A stretch of DNA of 64,000 bases from Ditylenchus dipsaci. Taxonomy: Eukaryota; Nematoda; Chromadorea; Rhabditida; Anguinidae. A program made the position numbers and the translations under genes. Of the stretch, positions 1 to 10,688 are shown piece by piece. The notes under the pieces are model-generated. The model did no database searches and was not told the origin of the DNA. It saw nothing but the letters and a program-made list of their open reading frames with translations. The DNA lies in the NCBI GenBank assembly GCA_004194705.1, contig SADC01001147.1, positions 124,001 to 188,000 on the forward strand. Direction: 5' to 3'. Every line of letters begins with the position of its first letter. The stretch's first letter is position 1.

Positions 1-95
1 ATTTTGAGTGTTTACGTGGCATGAAGGTCCATATACTCATCACCAAGGTTACTGGTTCGAATCCCTCTGGGTGCAATCAGTCCAGAGTACAGGAC
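1..95 (+). repeat. tRNA-like dispersed repeat, truncated by window edge
   Basis: The block contains a B-box-like GGTTCGAATCCCTC after the phrase GGTCCATATACTCA. The same arrangement recurs at 44036-44118 (CCATATACTCACCACC, then GGTTCGAACCCCTC, then ATGCAATCAGTCC). The two copies share order and spacing, so this is a dispersed tRNA-related repeat. No paired acceptor stem is visible, so it is not called a tRNA gene. Confidence 0.5.
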
Positions 96-194
96 CCGAT
101 TCAATTTAACCGTTATTAGAACACAATTTGGGATTGAATCATTTGGGTTTTCAGGTCTGTATCCCGAAATTAAACCGAAGAAGATGTCGCTTAA

Positions 195-355
195 CAAATA
201 AGATCTTTATCAAAACAACTACTTAGCAAAAAAATTCTTAGCAAAACGACCATTTAACAAATTGGTGCTTGAAATGTGAATCCTTAGCAAAAGCGCGCTT
301 AAATTTTTTTTCTTAGCAAAACGACCGCTTAGCAAATCGCCGCTTAAATTTCGGG
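195..355. repeat. short degenerate tandem repeat
   Basis: Imperfect units of roughly 20-30 bases built on CTTAGCAAAACGACC and TTAACAAATYG recur about five times just before the 401-1854 foldback. No coding potential is seen. Confidence 0.45.
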
Positions 356-727
356 GTACAGCCCGAAAAAAAGTCAGAGGAAGTTTGTGACCGAACTTAT
401 ACCGTACTTACTCTAATTTAAGCCCCCCCCTCGTTCAAAATCGTGTTTGTGGCATTGCGTTTTTGACCCACTTTTTGAAGACTGTTTCATGCAAATTACC
501 ACTCATTTTGTAGCCAGTGAGATGAGCTACAAAATGAGGTACAGTCAAACCTCGATTTAGTGGCACGCCCAAAAGTTCGTTCCCGCCTAGGGTCCGACAC
601 CTTTTTTAACCCAATTTTCGAAATACTTTATCGATTGTGTTGGCACAGTCTGGTCGCAAATATCGTAAGGATTCCGATTTTACCGATCGTTTTTTGAAAA
701 GTAAACGAATTTTGGGTTAAAAAAGGG

Positions 728-1503
728 ATAATATTTTTTTCTCACCGCAAATACACTGCGAATGCACCGCAAATTATTTTTTTCTCACCGCAATTTGATC
801 TTCCCGCAAAATACTTTTTTCTCACCGCAAAATACTTTTTTCTCACCGCAAAAATACTTTTTTCCCCCCGCAAATCTAATTTCTGTCCAAGACCAACAAA
901 ATTTTGCATAATTTTGCAAGAATTCAAATTTTTCAGCCTGAAAATGACTTGGATTGTTCAGAATCCCACCCCGGAATGGCCAGAAGCCCCTGAAAGTTGG
1001 TTTTTGGAGGTTTACTAAAGGGGGGGGTAAACTTTTTGCGAAAATTCGATTGAGCGGATCAGATTTCGGGTCCGATCGGCTCAATCGCCCACAACTCCAC
1101 CCTGAACCACTCGAAACCACCATAAACCTGGAATTTTGAGCGATTAAGCCCATCGGACCCGAAATCTGATCCGCTCAATCGAATTTTCGCAAAAAGTTTA
1201 CCCCCCCCCTTCAGTAAACCCCCAAAAAACCAACTTTCAGGGGCTTCTGGCCATTCCGGGGTGGGATTCTGAATAATCCAAGTCATTTTCAGGCTGAAAA
1301 ATTTGAATTCTTGCAAAATTATGCAAAATTTGGTTGGTCTTAGACAGAAATTAGGTTTGCGGGGGAAAAAAGTATTTTTGCGGTGAGAAAAAAGTATTTT
1401 GCGGTGAGAAAAAAGTATTTTGCGGGAAGATCAAATTGCGGTGAGAAAAAAATAATTTGCGGTGATTTTCAAGTGTTTTGCGGTGAGAAAAAAATACCAT
1501 CCT
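728..1503. mobile_element. CACCGCAAA-array foldback inserted in the pogo-like element
   Basis: The left arm repeats TTTTTTCTCACCGCAAAATA four to six times and the right arm repeats the complement TTTTGCGGTGAGAAAAAA. Between them lies an inner palindrome at 890-1345. The insertion sits left of the host palindrome's centre. A second copy of the family is at 61965-62370. Confidence 0.75.
890..1345. repeat. inner palindrome, GGTCCGATCGG/AAAGTTGG family
   Basis: An inverted repeat in which the left arm (ATTTCTGTCCAAGACCAACA, TGACTTGGATTGTTCAG, GGAATGGCCAGAAGCC, TTCGATTGAGCGGATCAG) is mirrored by the right arm. Homologous palindromes occur at 17330-17760 and 25495-25950, with a partial copy at 9475-9600, so this is a dispersed family usually found as the core of larger foldbacks. 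Confidence 0.75.
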
Positions 1504-1859
1504 TAAAAAAGTGAAACCTCGATATAGTGGCACCTGTTTTCAAAAAAGGGGTGCCACTATATCGAGGTTTCACTTTTTTACCCCAAAATTTGTTCACTTT
1601 TCAAAAAACGATCGACGAAATCGGAATCCTCACGGTATTTGCGACCAGACTGTCATAACAGAATCGATAAAATATTTTGAAAATTGAGTTAAAAAAAGTG
1701 TCGGACTCTAGGCGGGAACGAACTTTTGGGGGGTGCCACTAAATCGAGGTTTGACTGTATAACTTGTCTGACAAAAGTTTTCGAAAATTGGGCCAAAAAC
1801 ACAACGCCAAAAACATGAATTTGAATGGGGGGCTTAAATTAGAGTAGATACGGTATATT

Positions 1860-3130
1860 ATTTTTGCTTATTTTGCCACGATTTTACAACAAAACATTGC
1901 TGTATTTAGTGTCTAAATAACCGTGAGGCTCTGCTCATTCTTTTTGTGTAAAGGATTTAGCTCGGTACTGTCTTAAGATAAAGTTACAGCTTGTCTAAAG
2001 TCAGAGATAGACATAATGACAGTCCCTACCCTAACAAATTAGAGGTGATTTAGATTTACTTTATAAATAAAAAACAGGCTATGTTTGGTATCAATAAAAA
2101 GCTGAGCTCCTTGCGGACATTTTGGTGTATTATGAGCGTGGGTGCAGTATAATAATCACGACGCACCGCTTGAAAGCTTGTTGGTATCCAGCTGGATATT
2201 GACCATCCACAGATGTTATCTTCCGGCTATTTTTTCACCAACTTCGTCAATGATTGAAGCGAGAAGGACCCGCATCATCGTATTCAGCAGGAAATTCTGA
2301 GTCAGAAAATAGCAGTCTACGAATTCGTATTGGGCGTGTTAAGAAAAGAGACTTTCTGGGTCACAGGTTCAAATACTATTGAGTGCACACCTTGTTCTTT
2401 TCAATTTTCCGCTTCTCTAATAATTTTATTAGATTAGTAAGAGGCTGATGATCATTTGGACACCCAAACTTCTGAATAAAAGTGGGTAAATTTAGGATGT
2501 ACACCCAATAATATTCGAACCTGTGACCTAATTATAAAGCCCTATGTGGTTTTTCAATTCTTTACTAGCCTTCTCATCCCAACTTTTTGGCCTATAGGCA
2601 CGAGATCTCAGCGAATTCGATTGAAAGTCGCATACTAGCTATGCAATGAGACCAAACTCCAATTTACTAGTGAAAAAACAAGTTCGCGAGGTTCCCTTCT
2701 AAGTGTGACTTTTTTGGTTTCTTCGAATTTTTTCAGGCCTAAAAGTGACATTTGCAGAAAAACAACGAAGTAAAAAACAGGCGCCTATGGGGGGATCAAA
2801 CCGGATAACTAAAAACAGCAACATCCACCGGTTCACCAGTAGACTATGAAAATTGTGTGAAAGCTCCCGACCGAACAGTTTGCGAAAAAAAACCGTGGCT
2901 CTATCTTGCTTATATAAATTTACATTTGAAAGTCAGTATATCTCGAAGAGAAAATCTTTATTTGATTCTTTTTTGCCTAAGGACAATGAGCAATTCGAAT
3001 TTAAGTGGGACTTATAGAATTTTTGTTGATGAGTTTTGGCGGTTAGATAACACACCTTATTAAATTTGACAATTTCAATTGTTATCTTTCTTAGTATTCG
3101 ATTTTAATTGTATCAAGATTTGAAGTTTGC
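1860..3130. other. gene-free stretch upstream of the TIF1-like gene
   Basis: No convincing exon is seen. Two tRNA-like fragments occur: GGTCACAGGTTCAAATAC near 2360 on the plus strand, and a reverse-oriented one near 2790-2850 (GGGATCAAACCGG...CCACCGGTTCACCAG). The missing N-terminal exons of the downstream gene (RING, B-boxes) could not be found here. Confidence 0.4.
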
Positions 3131-3133
3131 ACG

Positions 3134-6100
3134 ATGGAAGAAGACATTAGACGTCTGAAAAGTGTAATCGAAAGTACAAGAGGTGATACAATTTGTAAAA
3201 GGTCATTCGTTAAACACTTACCTTATCCATAATTTTCAGATGAGACAGTAGCAACAGCAAATGAGGCTAGACTTACGATTGCCAATCAAGTTGGTCATTT
3301 TAATTTTTTTTTATCTGCCGTATTTCCTCTAATATAGTTCCTCCCTACAAGTTGCAAAATGTATCTTGTATGTGTCCTTTTTAAATTTGTACTTTTAAAA
3401 GCGTTTTAAAGTGCCAAATCTGATGCAACTTTTTCTAGCCCGACTTCCAATTCTGCTCAAGTTTTGCTTACGAGAACGCTGAGTTTCAGCGAAAAATGCT
3501 TTTGTATGGCATTTAAAGAAGACTTTTCGGGGGCCGTTTATTTTATAATATAATTTTTAAACCCGTGCTGCGAAACGTCCTTTAATTACAGATTTGTCCT
3601 TTATGTGGCACAAATCTTGATTATTTCGAGATTTTACGCCCGAATCTTTATTTTTAGTACTCAAAACATAGTAAGTAGCGAAAGTCAACACTTTTTGACC
3701 AAAAAAAGTTGGCAAATTTTCTTTATGCAAATATCCTTTATTTTAAATTTTAAGTTCGTATCAAACTTCATGTGGTCTGATACTTTTGTTTTGTGAAGTT
3801 TTTGAACTATATAAAAAGTGCTTAATAAGATTTTAAAAATCTTTTCGTAAAGCGAAAGCTTTAGAAAAACGAAATTTTCAGACCACTTGAAATTAGAGTG
3901 GGGGATATTTGGAGGCTGGGGTATGATTAAACTAAATATGGTATTTATTCTCCTTAAGAGCTCATTAGTATGTTCATTCAGCTTGTGGAACTGACAAATT
4001 TGCTCATATGCTCGGCAAATGATTTGGTTATCACTGTCGACGGTAATTTTTGCATTTTCGGTAATTTTTGTTTAGATTGCTTAGTTTAGAAACTGCCGAG
4101 AATAGGATGAACTACTACAACCAGTTGCTTGAAAAGCTCCAGGACTTCGATTGTCGTGTAAAAAAGGTCAGACTTTTTTAATAGACCGACAATTGCTTTA
4201 GTATTTGCTAATGTTATGAAATTTCTCTCATAGAGAAACCGTAGGTTTCTTTAAATCAACCGCTCAAAATTTCGAGATTTTTTGTGTGTTATTATATTGT
4301 CGGAAATTGAATAGGTGGAGCTCGTGACAATTGAGGAGACGCAGTAAACAGTAAAATGTAAAGCTGTGTAAAATGTATACCTTCTCTGAGACACAGACCC
4401 CCTAATTTGAGGATGTGGTTCCGTTGAAAGAAATAAAGTCTGCCTCTTTCAGTCCAGAAAGTTTAGATTTGATGTTTTTAGGAAACTAGTCCGTCGTCAT
4501 CAAGCTTGCCAAGCCTATCTAATATTTCAACTCTACGAGCTGACATTTCGAAATTCGAGTCTGAAAGCATGCCGTTTCAGAAGTTCCACATTAAGTATTG
4601 CCCATATGCTCATGGAATCATGCAGCAGGTACTTTAGTGAGCATGTTGCTCCTAGCGGTCACATTCTAATCTATATCTTAGATGCGTAAAATCGGAGTAG
4701 TTATCGAAAACGGTGTCATGCAGGTTTTTTAAGTTATTTTTCCCCGATACTTTCGATTCTAATATGCTTATTTTTTAGACGTCTTTGACTAATACCCAGC
4801 CTGACTCGAGGTTTTTTAATCTTCAAGTTCCGTCTTCAAATAGTTCACAGACTCCTGCGTCTACTCTGCCATCAGTGAAAGATGTGCCTGCTTCGTCTGG
4901 AGAGCCCGCCAGAAAAATTCCAAAAAACGATGGTGTGTATTTTAAGATCTCGCTGGCAGCTCTCATAGACTTTTTAAGATCGAGGGCATAGAGGCGCTAG
5001 TCAACAAAATGGAGCACCGCGAAGCTTGCAAATTAGCTCGGTCAAGTATCAGCAAGTTCCTACCGATCCTAGAGTTGGTGGTGATCGGATTCAAAAGAAG
5101 CCTTTAGTTAACGCTTCCGAAATGAGAAGTATTGCTTCCCAATCCAGGAAAACCATTGTTGAATGTCCGCCTTCATCGCAGAGTAGTGTCGTTAGTCAAA
5201 GTCAAGATCTTGGAATTGAAACTGACATGAACACACAGCCAAACTGTGACACGTAAGTTACCATGAAATTATTATCCACATTTGCTGGTAATCCCCGCAA
5301 TAAGTATTTATTTAGTATTTACAGATGGGAAGACTACTGTAAGTTCAACTTTACTTGTATTACCTTGCATTTAGTGTTCCCGAAAACTCATCCTTCCCGC
5401 ACTCTCGATAATTGAGCCCGGAGCTTCCGAGAATCGGAAAAGGTTTGGGTCGGTTACGGGAGGGGTTAAAACAGGGTGCGTGACAATTCACGCTCGAGTC
5501 AGTTCACGCCCGAGACAATTCACGCCCATAGGTATTTCACGCCCCTACATGATTCACGATTACTTACATTATTAATTAAAATCTGTCTATCAAACCATAC
5601 TAATCACCCTATAAAAATTAACACAGTTATAAAATTTCATTTAATCGACTTACTCCTAATTTTGTCCTTCTGAGCACCTGACGAAGGTCGTCTCGATTGC
5701 TTGGCCTCTGTTTCAGCTCGATTTGTCTCCTTGGGACTTTTTTTCTGGAGGGTTAGATCGGAAGCAAAGTCTACACTACACCCATAGCCAGTATGAATGT
5801 GCTTCGGAAAATAATCGAAAAAGCTTTTGCCAAACTTCCTAAGGACTCATTGCCATTATTAAGTTTGGTAATTTTTGATCGGCGTAAATCTCAACTTTCG
5901 AATGAAAAATATCTCGTCAAAACGTCGCGTTCTAATTTTCCCTCGCCAATTCAAATTTTTGCCTAATCATTGAGCTTTTCTATGAAATTTTCAAGTTGGC
6001 ATAACAAAACAAGTGTTGGAATTTAATTTTATGTCTAGGTTTAGTCGAAACCAAGTTACCGTATTTTCTCTAATACAAGACAGCCCCTCCCCTAAATTTT

Positions 6101-9062
6101 GACTAAGATTTCAGAGATAATACCATTTCTGATTCACGATTTCGAGATGTTAGTCAATTTAAAAATGAAAGCCCATGGGCTATTATTGGAGAAAATACGG
6201 TAATAATGTATACAGTCAAACCTCGTCTTAACGAAACCTCTAGGGACCGGACAAGAGTTCCGTTGAGTTGGAGGTTTCGTTAAGACGAGGTCAGACTGAA
6301 TTCACTTTACTATGTTGTCATAGTTAACTGCGTTATGTTAACATGTCATCTTGACTATGGAAATTAAATGCAGTGAACTCCTAATTTAGTGTACACCCTG
6401 GGGATTGGCCAAAGTGTATATTAAATCGAGGTGTACATAAAATCGGGGTCCGACTTCAGTCACTTTACTTGGTCGATGGCCAAAAAGTCGGGTTCAGATG
6501 TGCACTGCACAGGGCTTTACACTTTATCGAGAAACCACTGAACGCGTGTGTAGGAACAGCATGATTATAAACATACACGTAACCACCAATTTATCTGGGG
6601 GCCAAAACACTTGGCTACATGGACACTTGACTACATAGTGAAATTTTACCGAAAAAGTCAAAAAATGTAGCCAACTGTCTGTAGCCAAGTGTCCATACAC
6701 CCAGGTGTCATTTTACCAATCATTTTTTGGTTGACTGTTTTTGCACCCTGATTCTCCCTCGTCTCACAGAATAAACATTTCGATCGACCTTTTTGTCTAA
6801 AATGTTTTATGGAAAATTTTCCATTTGCCGTGAAAACTTGTACTACTGTGCTTTCTACTACCTGCGTTATAGTACCTGGATAGCCAAACACTGGTAGTAC
6901 ACTGGCTGGATACCACTGTCTAAAGACCACGATCTTCTCACTTCTATCTGAGTGCCTCTAGCTAGGTACAACAACTTAAGTACCATTACCTTGACCGGTA
7001 TTCGAGCCTCTAATTAAGGGCTATAAGGGCATCAATCTACCGGGGTCATTTTACCGCAGCCCGAAAATACTAAATGAAACTGGAAGTATCTAGGGCGTGA
7101 ATTGTTCCGGGCGTGAATTGTCCGTGTACCGTAAAACCAAGATTGGAAAAGCAAAATTGGTAGAGCTCGGAATAGTAAGAAAAAGGCGCTACTGGAATAT
7201 AACCCTCCCAAAAAGTTACTAAAGTATACTCCCCCCGATAATTTTTGAAGTGTATCTGGTATATTCCAGTAGATTGGAAAAGCAAAATTGGTAGAGATCA
7301 GAAAGACCCTTAAAGTAGAGGCGGGTACTACATTGAAGAAGGCGCTGTGTTTAGAGAATACCGTATTTCCTCTAATAGTAGCCCTTCCTCTAATAGTAGC
7401 CCCCTCCAGGAGCGGGGTTGAAAATAGTAGCCCATGGGCTGCTATTAGAGAAAATACGGTATGTTATGTTTGTGCCATTTTTTTAGGCTACGTCTGTGAC
7501 GAAGGCACTGATGAATATCGCCGGAGATTTGGGTTGTTGTACTAAGTGTCCAAGGTATTTTCACGCACTATAGTCGAACCTCGATAATCCGCCACCCCAA
7601 AAAGTTCGTTCCCGCCTAGGGTCCGACACTTTTTTTACCCCGATCTCTAAATATTTTTGCTAGTTCTGTTTTGACAGTCTGGTCGCAAATATCGTGAGGA
7701 TTCCGATTTTGCCGATTGTTATACATAATTATAAAAAAAATCTCTAAAAGAGCAAAACCTCGATAAACCGCTACCTATTTAAAAAAAAAGGTGGCGGTTT
7801 ATCGAGGTTTTGCTTTGTTAGAGAGAAATTTTATAATTCTGAAAAACGATCGGCGAAATCGTAATCCTCACGATATTTGCGACCAGACTGTCAAACAGAA
7901 CTAGCAAAAATATTCAGAAATCGTGGAAAAAAAGTGCCGGACCCTAGGCGGAACGAACTTTTTGGGTGGCGGATTATCGAGGTTTGACTGTACTTCGAAA
8001 TAAAGAAGCATGCTCACCTGTTTAAATTTTTCTCTGCCATTAAATTTTTCTGAATCATTGAACTTCTGTACCGATTTTCGGCTTGGTTTCTATCAAAACA
8101 GGGTCTAGATTTTAATTTTAGGTATGGTTTTTATTAAAACCAAGTTGAAAATCCGTACAGAAGTTAATGATTGGGGAAAATTTTTTGAATTGGCGGGGAC
8201 AAAATTTGTCATAGGTGACCATGCCCCTTTAAGCATTCTTCAACACACACTTTCAGGTCTACCATAATAAGTGCCATGTTCCTCGAATCAATCAACCGAT
8301 GATTGCTTTGCCGTATGACATATTCTCCTCTTATCGAAAGCTCTAAAATAAGTTTTTCAGCAATGATTGGACCTGTGCTAGATGTATAAAGTGTGTACCA
8401 CTGAAAGAACCGTCTTCTGGATTTGGTGAAAAAGAGCAGTTGGTAGGTTATATTGCTAGTGTTGATTGAACTCCCTTACTGGAAATTTGCAGCTTTGTTC
8501 GAAGATTTATCTGTGGTGCTTTAAATACAAGCAGATCACGGATCCTTTCATGAAGTTCGATCCTGCTAAGGTCAATCTACGGTACATTCACATCAAAGTA
8601 GTAGCGGCAAAGCTGTCTCAGATGGCTTACAAAAACATACCAGATGTACTTGTTTTATTATTTCAAGACAATTATAATTGAAAAGTTTGAACAGTTTCTG
8701 CGGGACATGGAGCTGGTTATTTCATCTGCAGTCGAAATTGATGAGGCAGCAAGGAATCATGTTCGGCTTTTCTTTAAGCAATACTGTAATCCCATTCATA
8801 TTATTTCATTGTGAAAATTTCATGAACTTATTTCAGGTTCTGGTGTTAAGAAATATCTCCCTGCTATACGGACGTGATTCGTGAAATTGATGACTTGTGT
8901 CCCTTCCTAGTACGAATTTTTTTTAAGGGTTCTATGCCGTGGATGTAGCTATTTTTTGGATGTTTTTTGAAAATGGTTCTATCGGCGCGCAATTTTTTCT
9001 CGACTCTTTTTTTAAGGTGTTTAATATATTTTCTTCCCAGTGACACGTCAAGTCTTGAATAA
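3134..9062 (+). CDS. TIF1-like (TRIM24/TRIM33-type) PHD-bromodomain protein, multi-exon
   Basis: Likely exons: 3134-3182, 3240-3289, 3982-4026, 4085-4166, 4482-4628, 4682-4723, 4779-4932, about 5001-5252, 5325-5338, 7487-7554, 8257-8312, 8361-8442, 8493-8645, 8686-8785, 8836 onward and 9041-9062. Early exons encode a charged coiled-coil-like stretch (MEEDIRRLKSVIESTR; NYYNQLLEKLQDF), then a Ser/Pro-rich linker. Exons 9-12 form a PHD finger: WEDYCYVCDEGTD, GDLGCCTKCP, VYHNKCHVP, NDWTCARCIKC, giving the Cys4-His-Cys3 ligands in TIF1 spacing. Exons 13-14 resemble the adjoining bromodomain but lack a clear acetyl-lysine-binding Asn. TIF1 proteins read histone marks and act as nuclear corepressors. 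No RING or B-box is seen upstream. Four places are off frame (4085, the 4932-5001 join, inside 7487-7554, and the 7554-8257 join). The 3' end is uncertain: a basic exon at 9248-9283 (VLQSVKRKRQK, stop) is an alternative. The introns at 5339 and 7555 carry several foldbacks. Confidence 0.72.
6058..6201. mobile_element. ACCGTATTTTCTCTAATA foldback element
   Basis: The left end ACCGTATTTTCTCTAATAC plus a C-rich tract is mirrored by GGGCTATTATTGGAGAAAATACGGT. It is about 144 bp with no ORF, intronic. Confidence 0.75.
6213..6298. mobile_element. 86-bp pogo-like miniature palindrome
   Basis: CAGTCAAACCTCGTCTTAACG at the left pairs with CGTTAAGACGAGGTCAGACTG at the right, with TA immediately upstream. 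It lies 11 bp after the preceding ACCGTAT element. Confidence 0.7.
7139..7297. mobile_element. CTACTGGAATATA palindrome flanked by a 25-bp direct duplication
   Basis: GATTGGAAAAGCAAAATTGG is present at 7140 and again at 7272. Between the copies lies GCGCTACTGGAATATAACC facing GGTATATTCCAGTAG. The same termini occur at 34170-34424 and as a fragment at 45243-45300. Confidence 0.6.
7360..7460. mobile_element. ACCGTATTTCCTCTAATA foldback element (101 bp)
   Basis: ACCGTATTTCCTCTAATAGT is mirrored by GCTATTAGAGAAAATACGGT. Its right end is only 26 bp upstream of the PHD exon at 7487, so it contributes the sequence just before that exon's splice acceptor. Confidence 0.8.
7571..7990. mobile_element. 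pogo-like palindromic element in PHD intron
   Basis: The ends TAGTCGAACCTCGATAATCC and GGATTATCGAGGTTTGACTG are flanked by TA. The arms carry the same GGGTCCGACAC and CAGTCTGGTCGCAAATATCG blocks as the element at 542-1757, but the interior and the word next to the tip (ATAATCCGCCACC) differ. The centre has CTCGATAAACCGC facing GCGGTTTATCGAG. Confidence 0.8.
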
Positions 9063-9747
9063 AGTTCAGGCTCATGAGTTCGAAATAATGAAATTGGTGT
9101 GCCACTGTGCGGTAAATATCTTAGGCTTGAGCGAAGCATCAGCGAGTGTAAAATTTGATAACGTTGTAAAGTGCAAAATTCAGGGCGGACAGGCCTTATC
9201 TATGGATTAAGTACATTATTTGTTGTTATGTGAATTTTTTTTTTTAGGTCCTTCAAAGTGTGAAACGCAAACGTCAGAAGTAGGCTGGTTCAAGTGTGCA
9301 ATTGAAATCTGTCTTCAATGAAATCTCTATTGTCTTACCTCAGGAAAATTATTGGACCTGTTTCGTTATTCTATCCTGATTGAACTTTGATTAAACACTC
9401 TATTCTCCTAAATGTTCCTCTTAACCGCAATTAAAGGAGAGGAACATTTTTTGGCCCTTATCATATGATTCCAAGCGACTTAGCTTATCGGACCGGAATT
9501 CTGATCGGCTGGATCGCTTTTTCGTAAAAAGTTTACCCCTTTAGTACACCCACAAAGACCAGTTATTTTGGCTTCTAGCCATTCTGGATGGGTTTCTGAG
9601 CCATTGTAATGGGTGATGTAGTGGTTGCTGATTCGAATCAACCTGGGTGTCTACCTTTTGAATGTCGCTTTGTTCGAAAAAAGTCGCTTTGTTCTGCTGG
9701 TTGCATGCAATATTATTTTGTCTTGAAATGATTAGTTAGTGTATTTA

Positions 9748-10030
9748 TGGTTAGTAGGTGGCCTGGTAGGGTATGTAGGTGACCGCATAGGGTATGTTGG
9801 TGGCCTGGTAAGGTGGGTAGGTGGCCTGGTAGGGTACCTAGGTGGCCTGGTATGTTACGCAGGTGGGCCAGTAGAGTACCAAAGTTGCCTGGTGGGCTAG
9901 GCTGCTTACCTGGTAGGGTACCAGGTGGCCTGGTTGGGTGGGTAGATTCCCAGTAGGGTATGTGAGTTGCCTGGTGGGGTATGTAGGTAGCCAGGTAGGG
10001 TACCTAGGTAGCCAGGTGAGGTAGGCAGAT
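9748..10030. repeat. GTAGGTGGCCTGGTAGGGTA minisatellite
   Basis: About fourteen degenerate units of roughly 20 bases, variants of GGTGGCCTGGTAGGGTACCTA. The complement, TACCACCWNCTGGG, is the core of the minisatellites at 26100-26345 and 56750-56900. ORFs through this block are repeat artefacts. Confidence 0.8.
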
Positions 10031-10320
10031 TGGTAACACTTTACTTGACCCCTCCCCCCCCACGGCTGACCCACTTTGGATGATAATTTTGAAAAACCGA
10101 TTGCATATTCGTGTTTCTCGACCCCGATTTAGGCGCGAATTTACCAATCGTTTCCGGTAAAGTGAAAAAAAGTTTTTTCAAACCACAGGGGGGTATCATG
10201 GATTTTAGTCAAAATTTGAAAAAATTTGAATTCGCGCCTTCAGAATTTTGAAGGGATTAAGAGCTGTATAGGGAGGGGAAGGGAATAAAAGGGGCCAATT
10301 TTGAACAAAAAGGAAGATGT
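10029..10320. repeat. dispersed repeat, GGCTGACCCACTTT...GGGGCCA type (copy 1)
   Basis: It begins AACACTTTACTTGACCCC, runs through TTGCATATTCGTGTTTCTCG and TTTAGGCGCGAATTTACC, a CACAGGGGGGTATCATGG block and ends GGAATAAAAGGGGCCA. A nearly identical copy is at 22738-23003 and a diverged one at 26800-27055. Confidence 0.85.
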
Positions 10321-10688
10321 TGAACATAGGCTTCTAGCCATTCGCTTCTAGCGGTCCCCTGTGGTTTTAGTCAAATTTTAAAATGGCCATAGCTTTTTTT
10401 TGACACGGTCGACCCCAACTTTTGATAATTTTTTCAGACAGTAAATCGACCACGAGGAATCGAACGGTGCAATCAGAATTTCGATACGATAAGCGGAACA
10501 CCCTAATCTTATTTTGTGACGCACAACAGACAGACAGATCCAGCGCTATAGTAAATCCCCCCGAAGGGGGCGCAGGGGGCTTGAGAGTTAGAGATGCGCG
10601 CACTCACTTACCTTAGACATGATTCCGAGAAGACTCTTGAACAAAAATGCATTTAGATGCATTATATACATCTAATGCATTTAAATGC

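Larger units (their letters stand above)
542..1757. mobile_element. pogo/Tc1-like palindromic element, TA-flanked, split by an insertion
   Basis: The ends read CAGTCAAACCTCGATTTAG and its complement CTAAATCGAGGTTTGACTG, flanked by TA on both sides. The arms share the tract GGTCCGACAC, then CAGTCTGGTCGCAAATATCG, then CGATCGTTTTTTGAAAAG. The original palindrome centre survives at 1510-1577 (two facing copies of CTCGATATAGTGGCACC). TA flanks and CAGT ends fit the pogo/Tc1 superfamily. The element is non-autonomous. Confidence 0.8.
401..1854. mobile_element. ACCGTA-ended foldback element carrying two nested insertions
   Basis: The left end ACCGTACTTACTCTAATTTA followed by a C run is mirrored at the right end by a G run, CTTAAATTAGAGTAGATACGGT. 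A second match, ATTGCGTTTTTGACC on the left and CCAAAAACACAACGCC on the right, lies just inside. The interior is almost wholly filled by the pogo-like element at 542-1757. The ends belong to the ACCGTAT family seen at eight or more sites here. No transposase is present. Confidence 0.8.
5465..7128. mobile_element. CAATTCACGCCC-ended foldback cluster in an intron
   Basis: The left end has four to five tandem units of ACAATTCACGCCCGAG. The right end near 7090-7125 has the complement (GGGCGTGAATTGTCC). Between them lie smaller elements at 6058-6201, 6213-6298 and about 6370-6545, and a half palindrome near 5880-6050. The cluster sits in the 2.1 kb intron of the TIF1-like gene that separates the first PHD exon from the second. 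Confidence 0.55.

Noticed and set aside
9748..10030. CRISPR-like array
   Set aside because: Units are degenerate and contiguous with no unique spacers, and the genome is eukaryotic.
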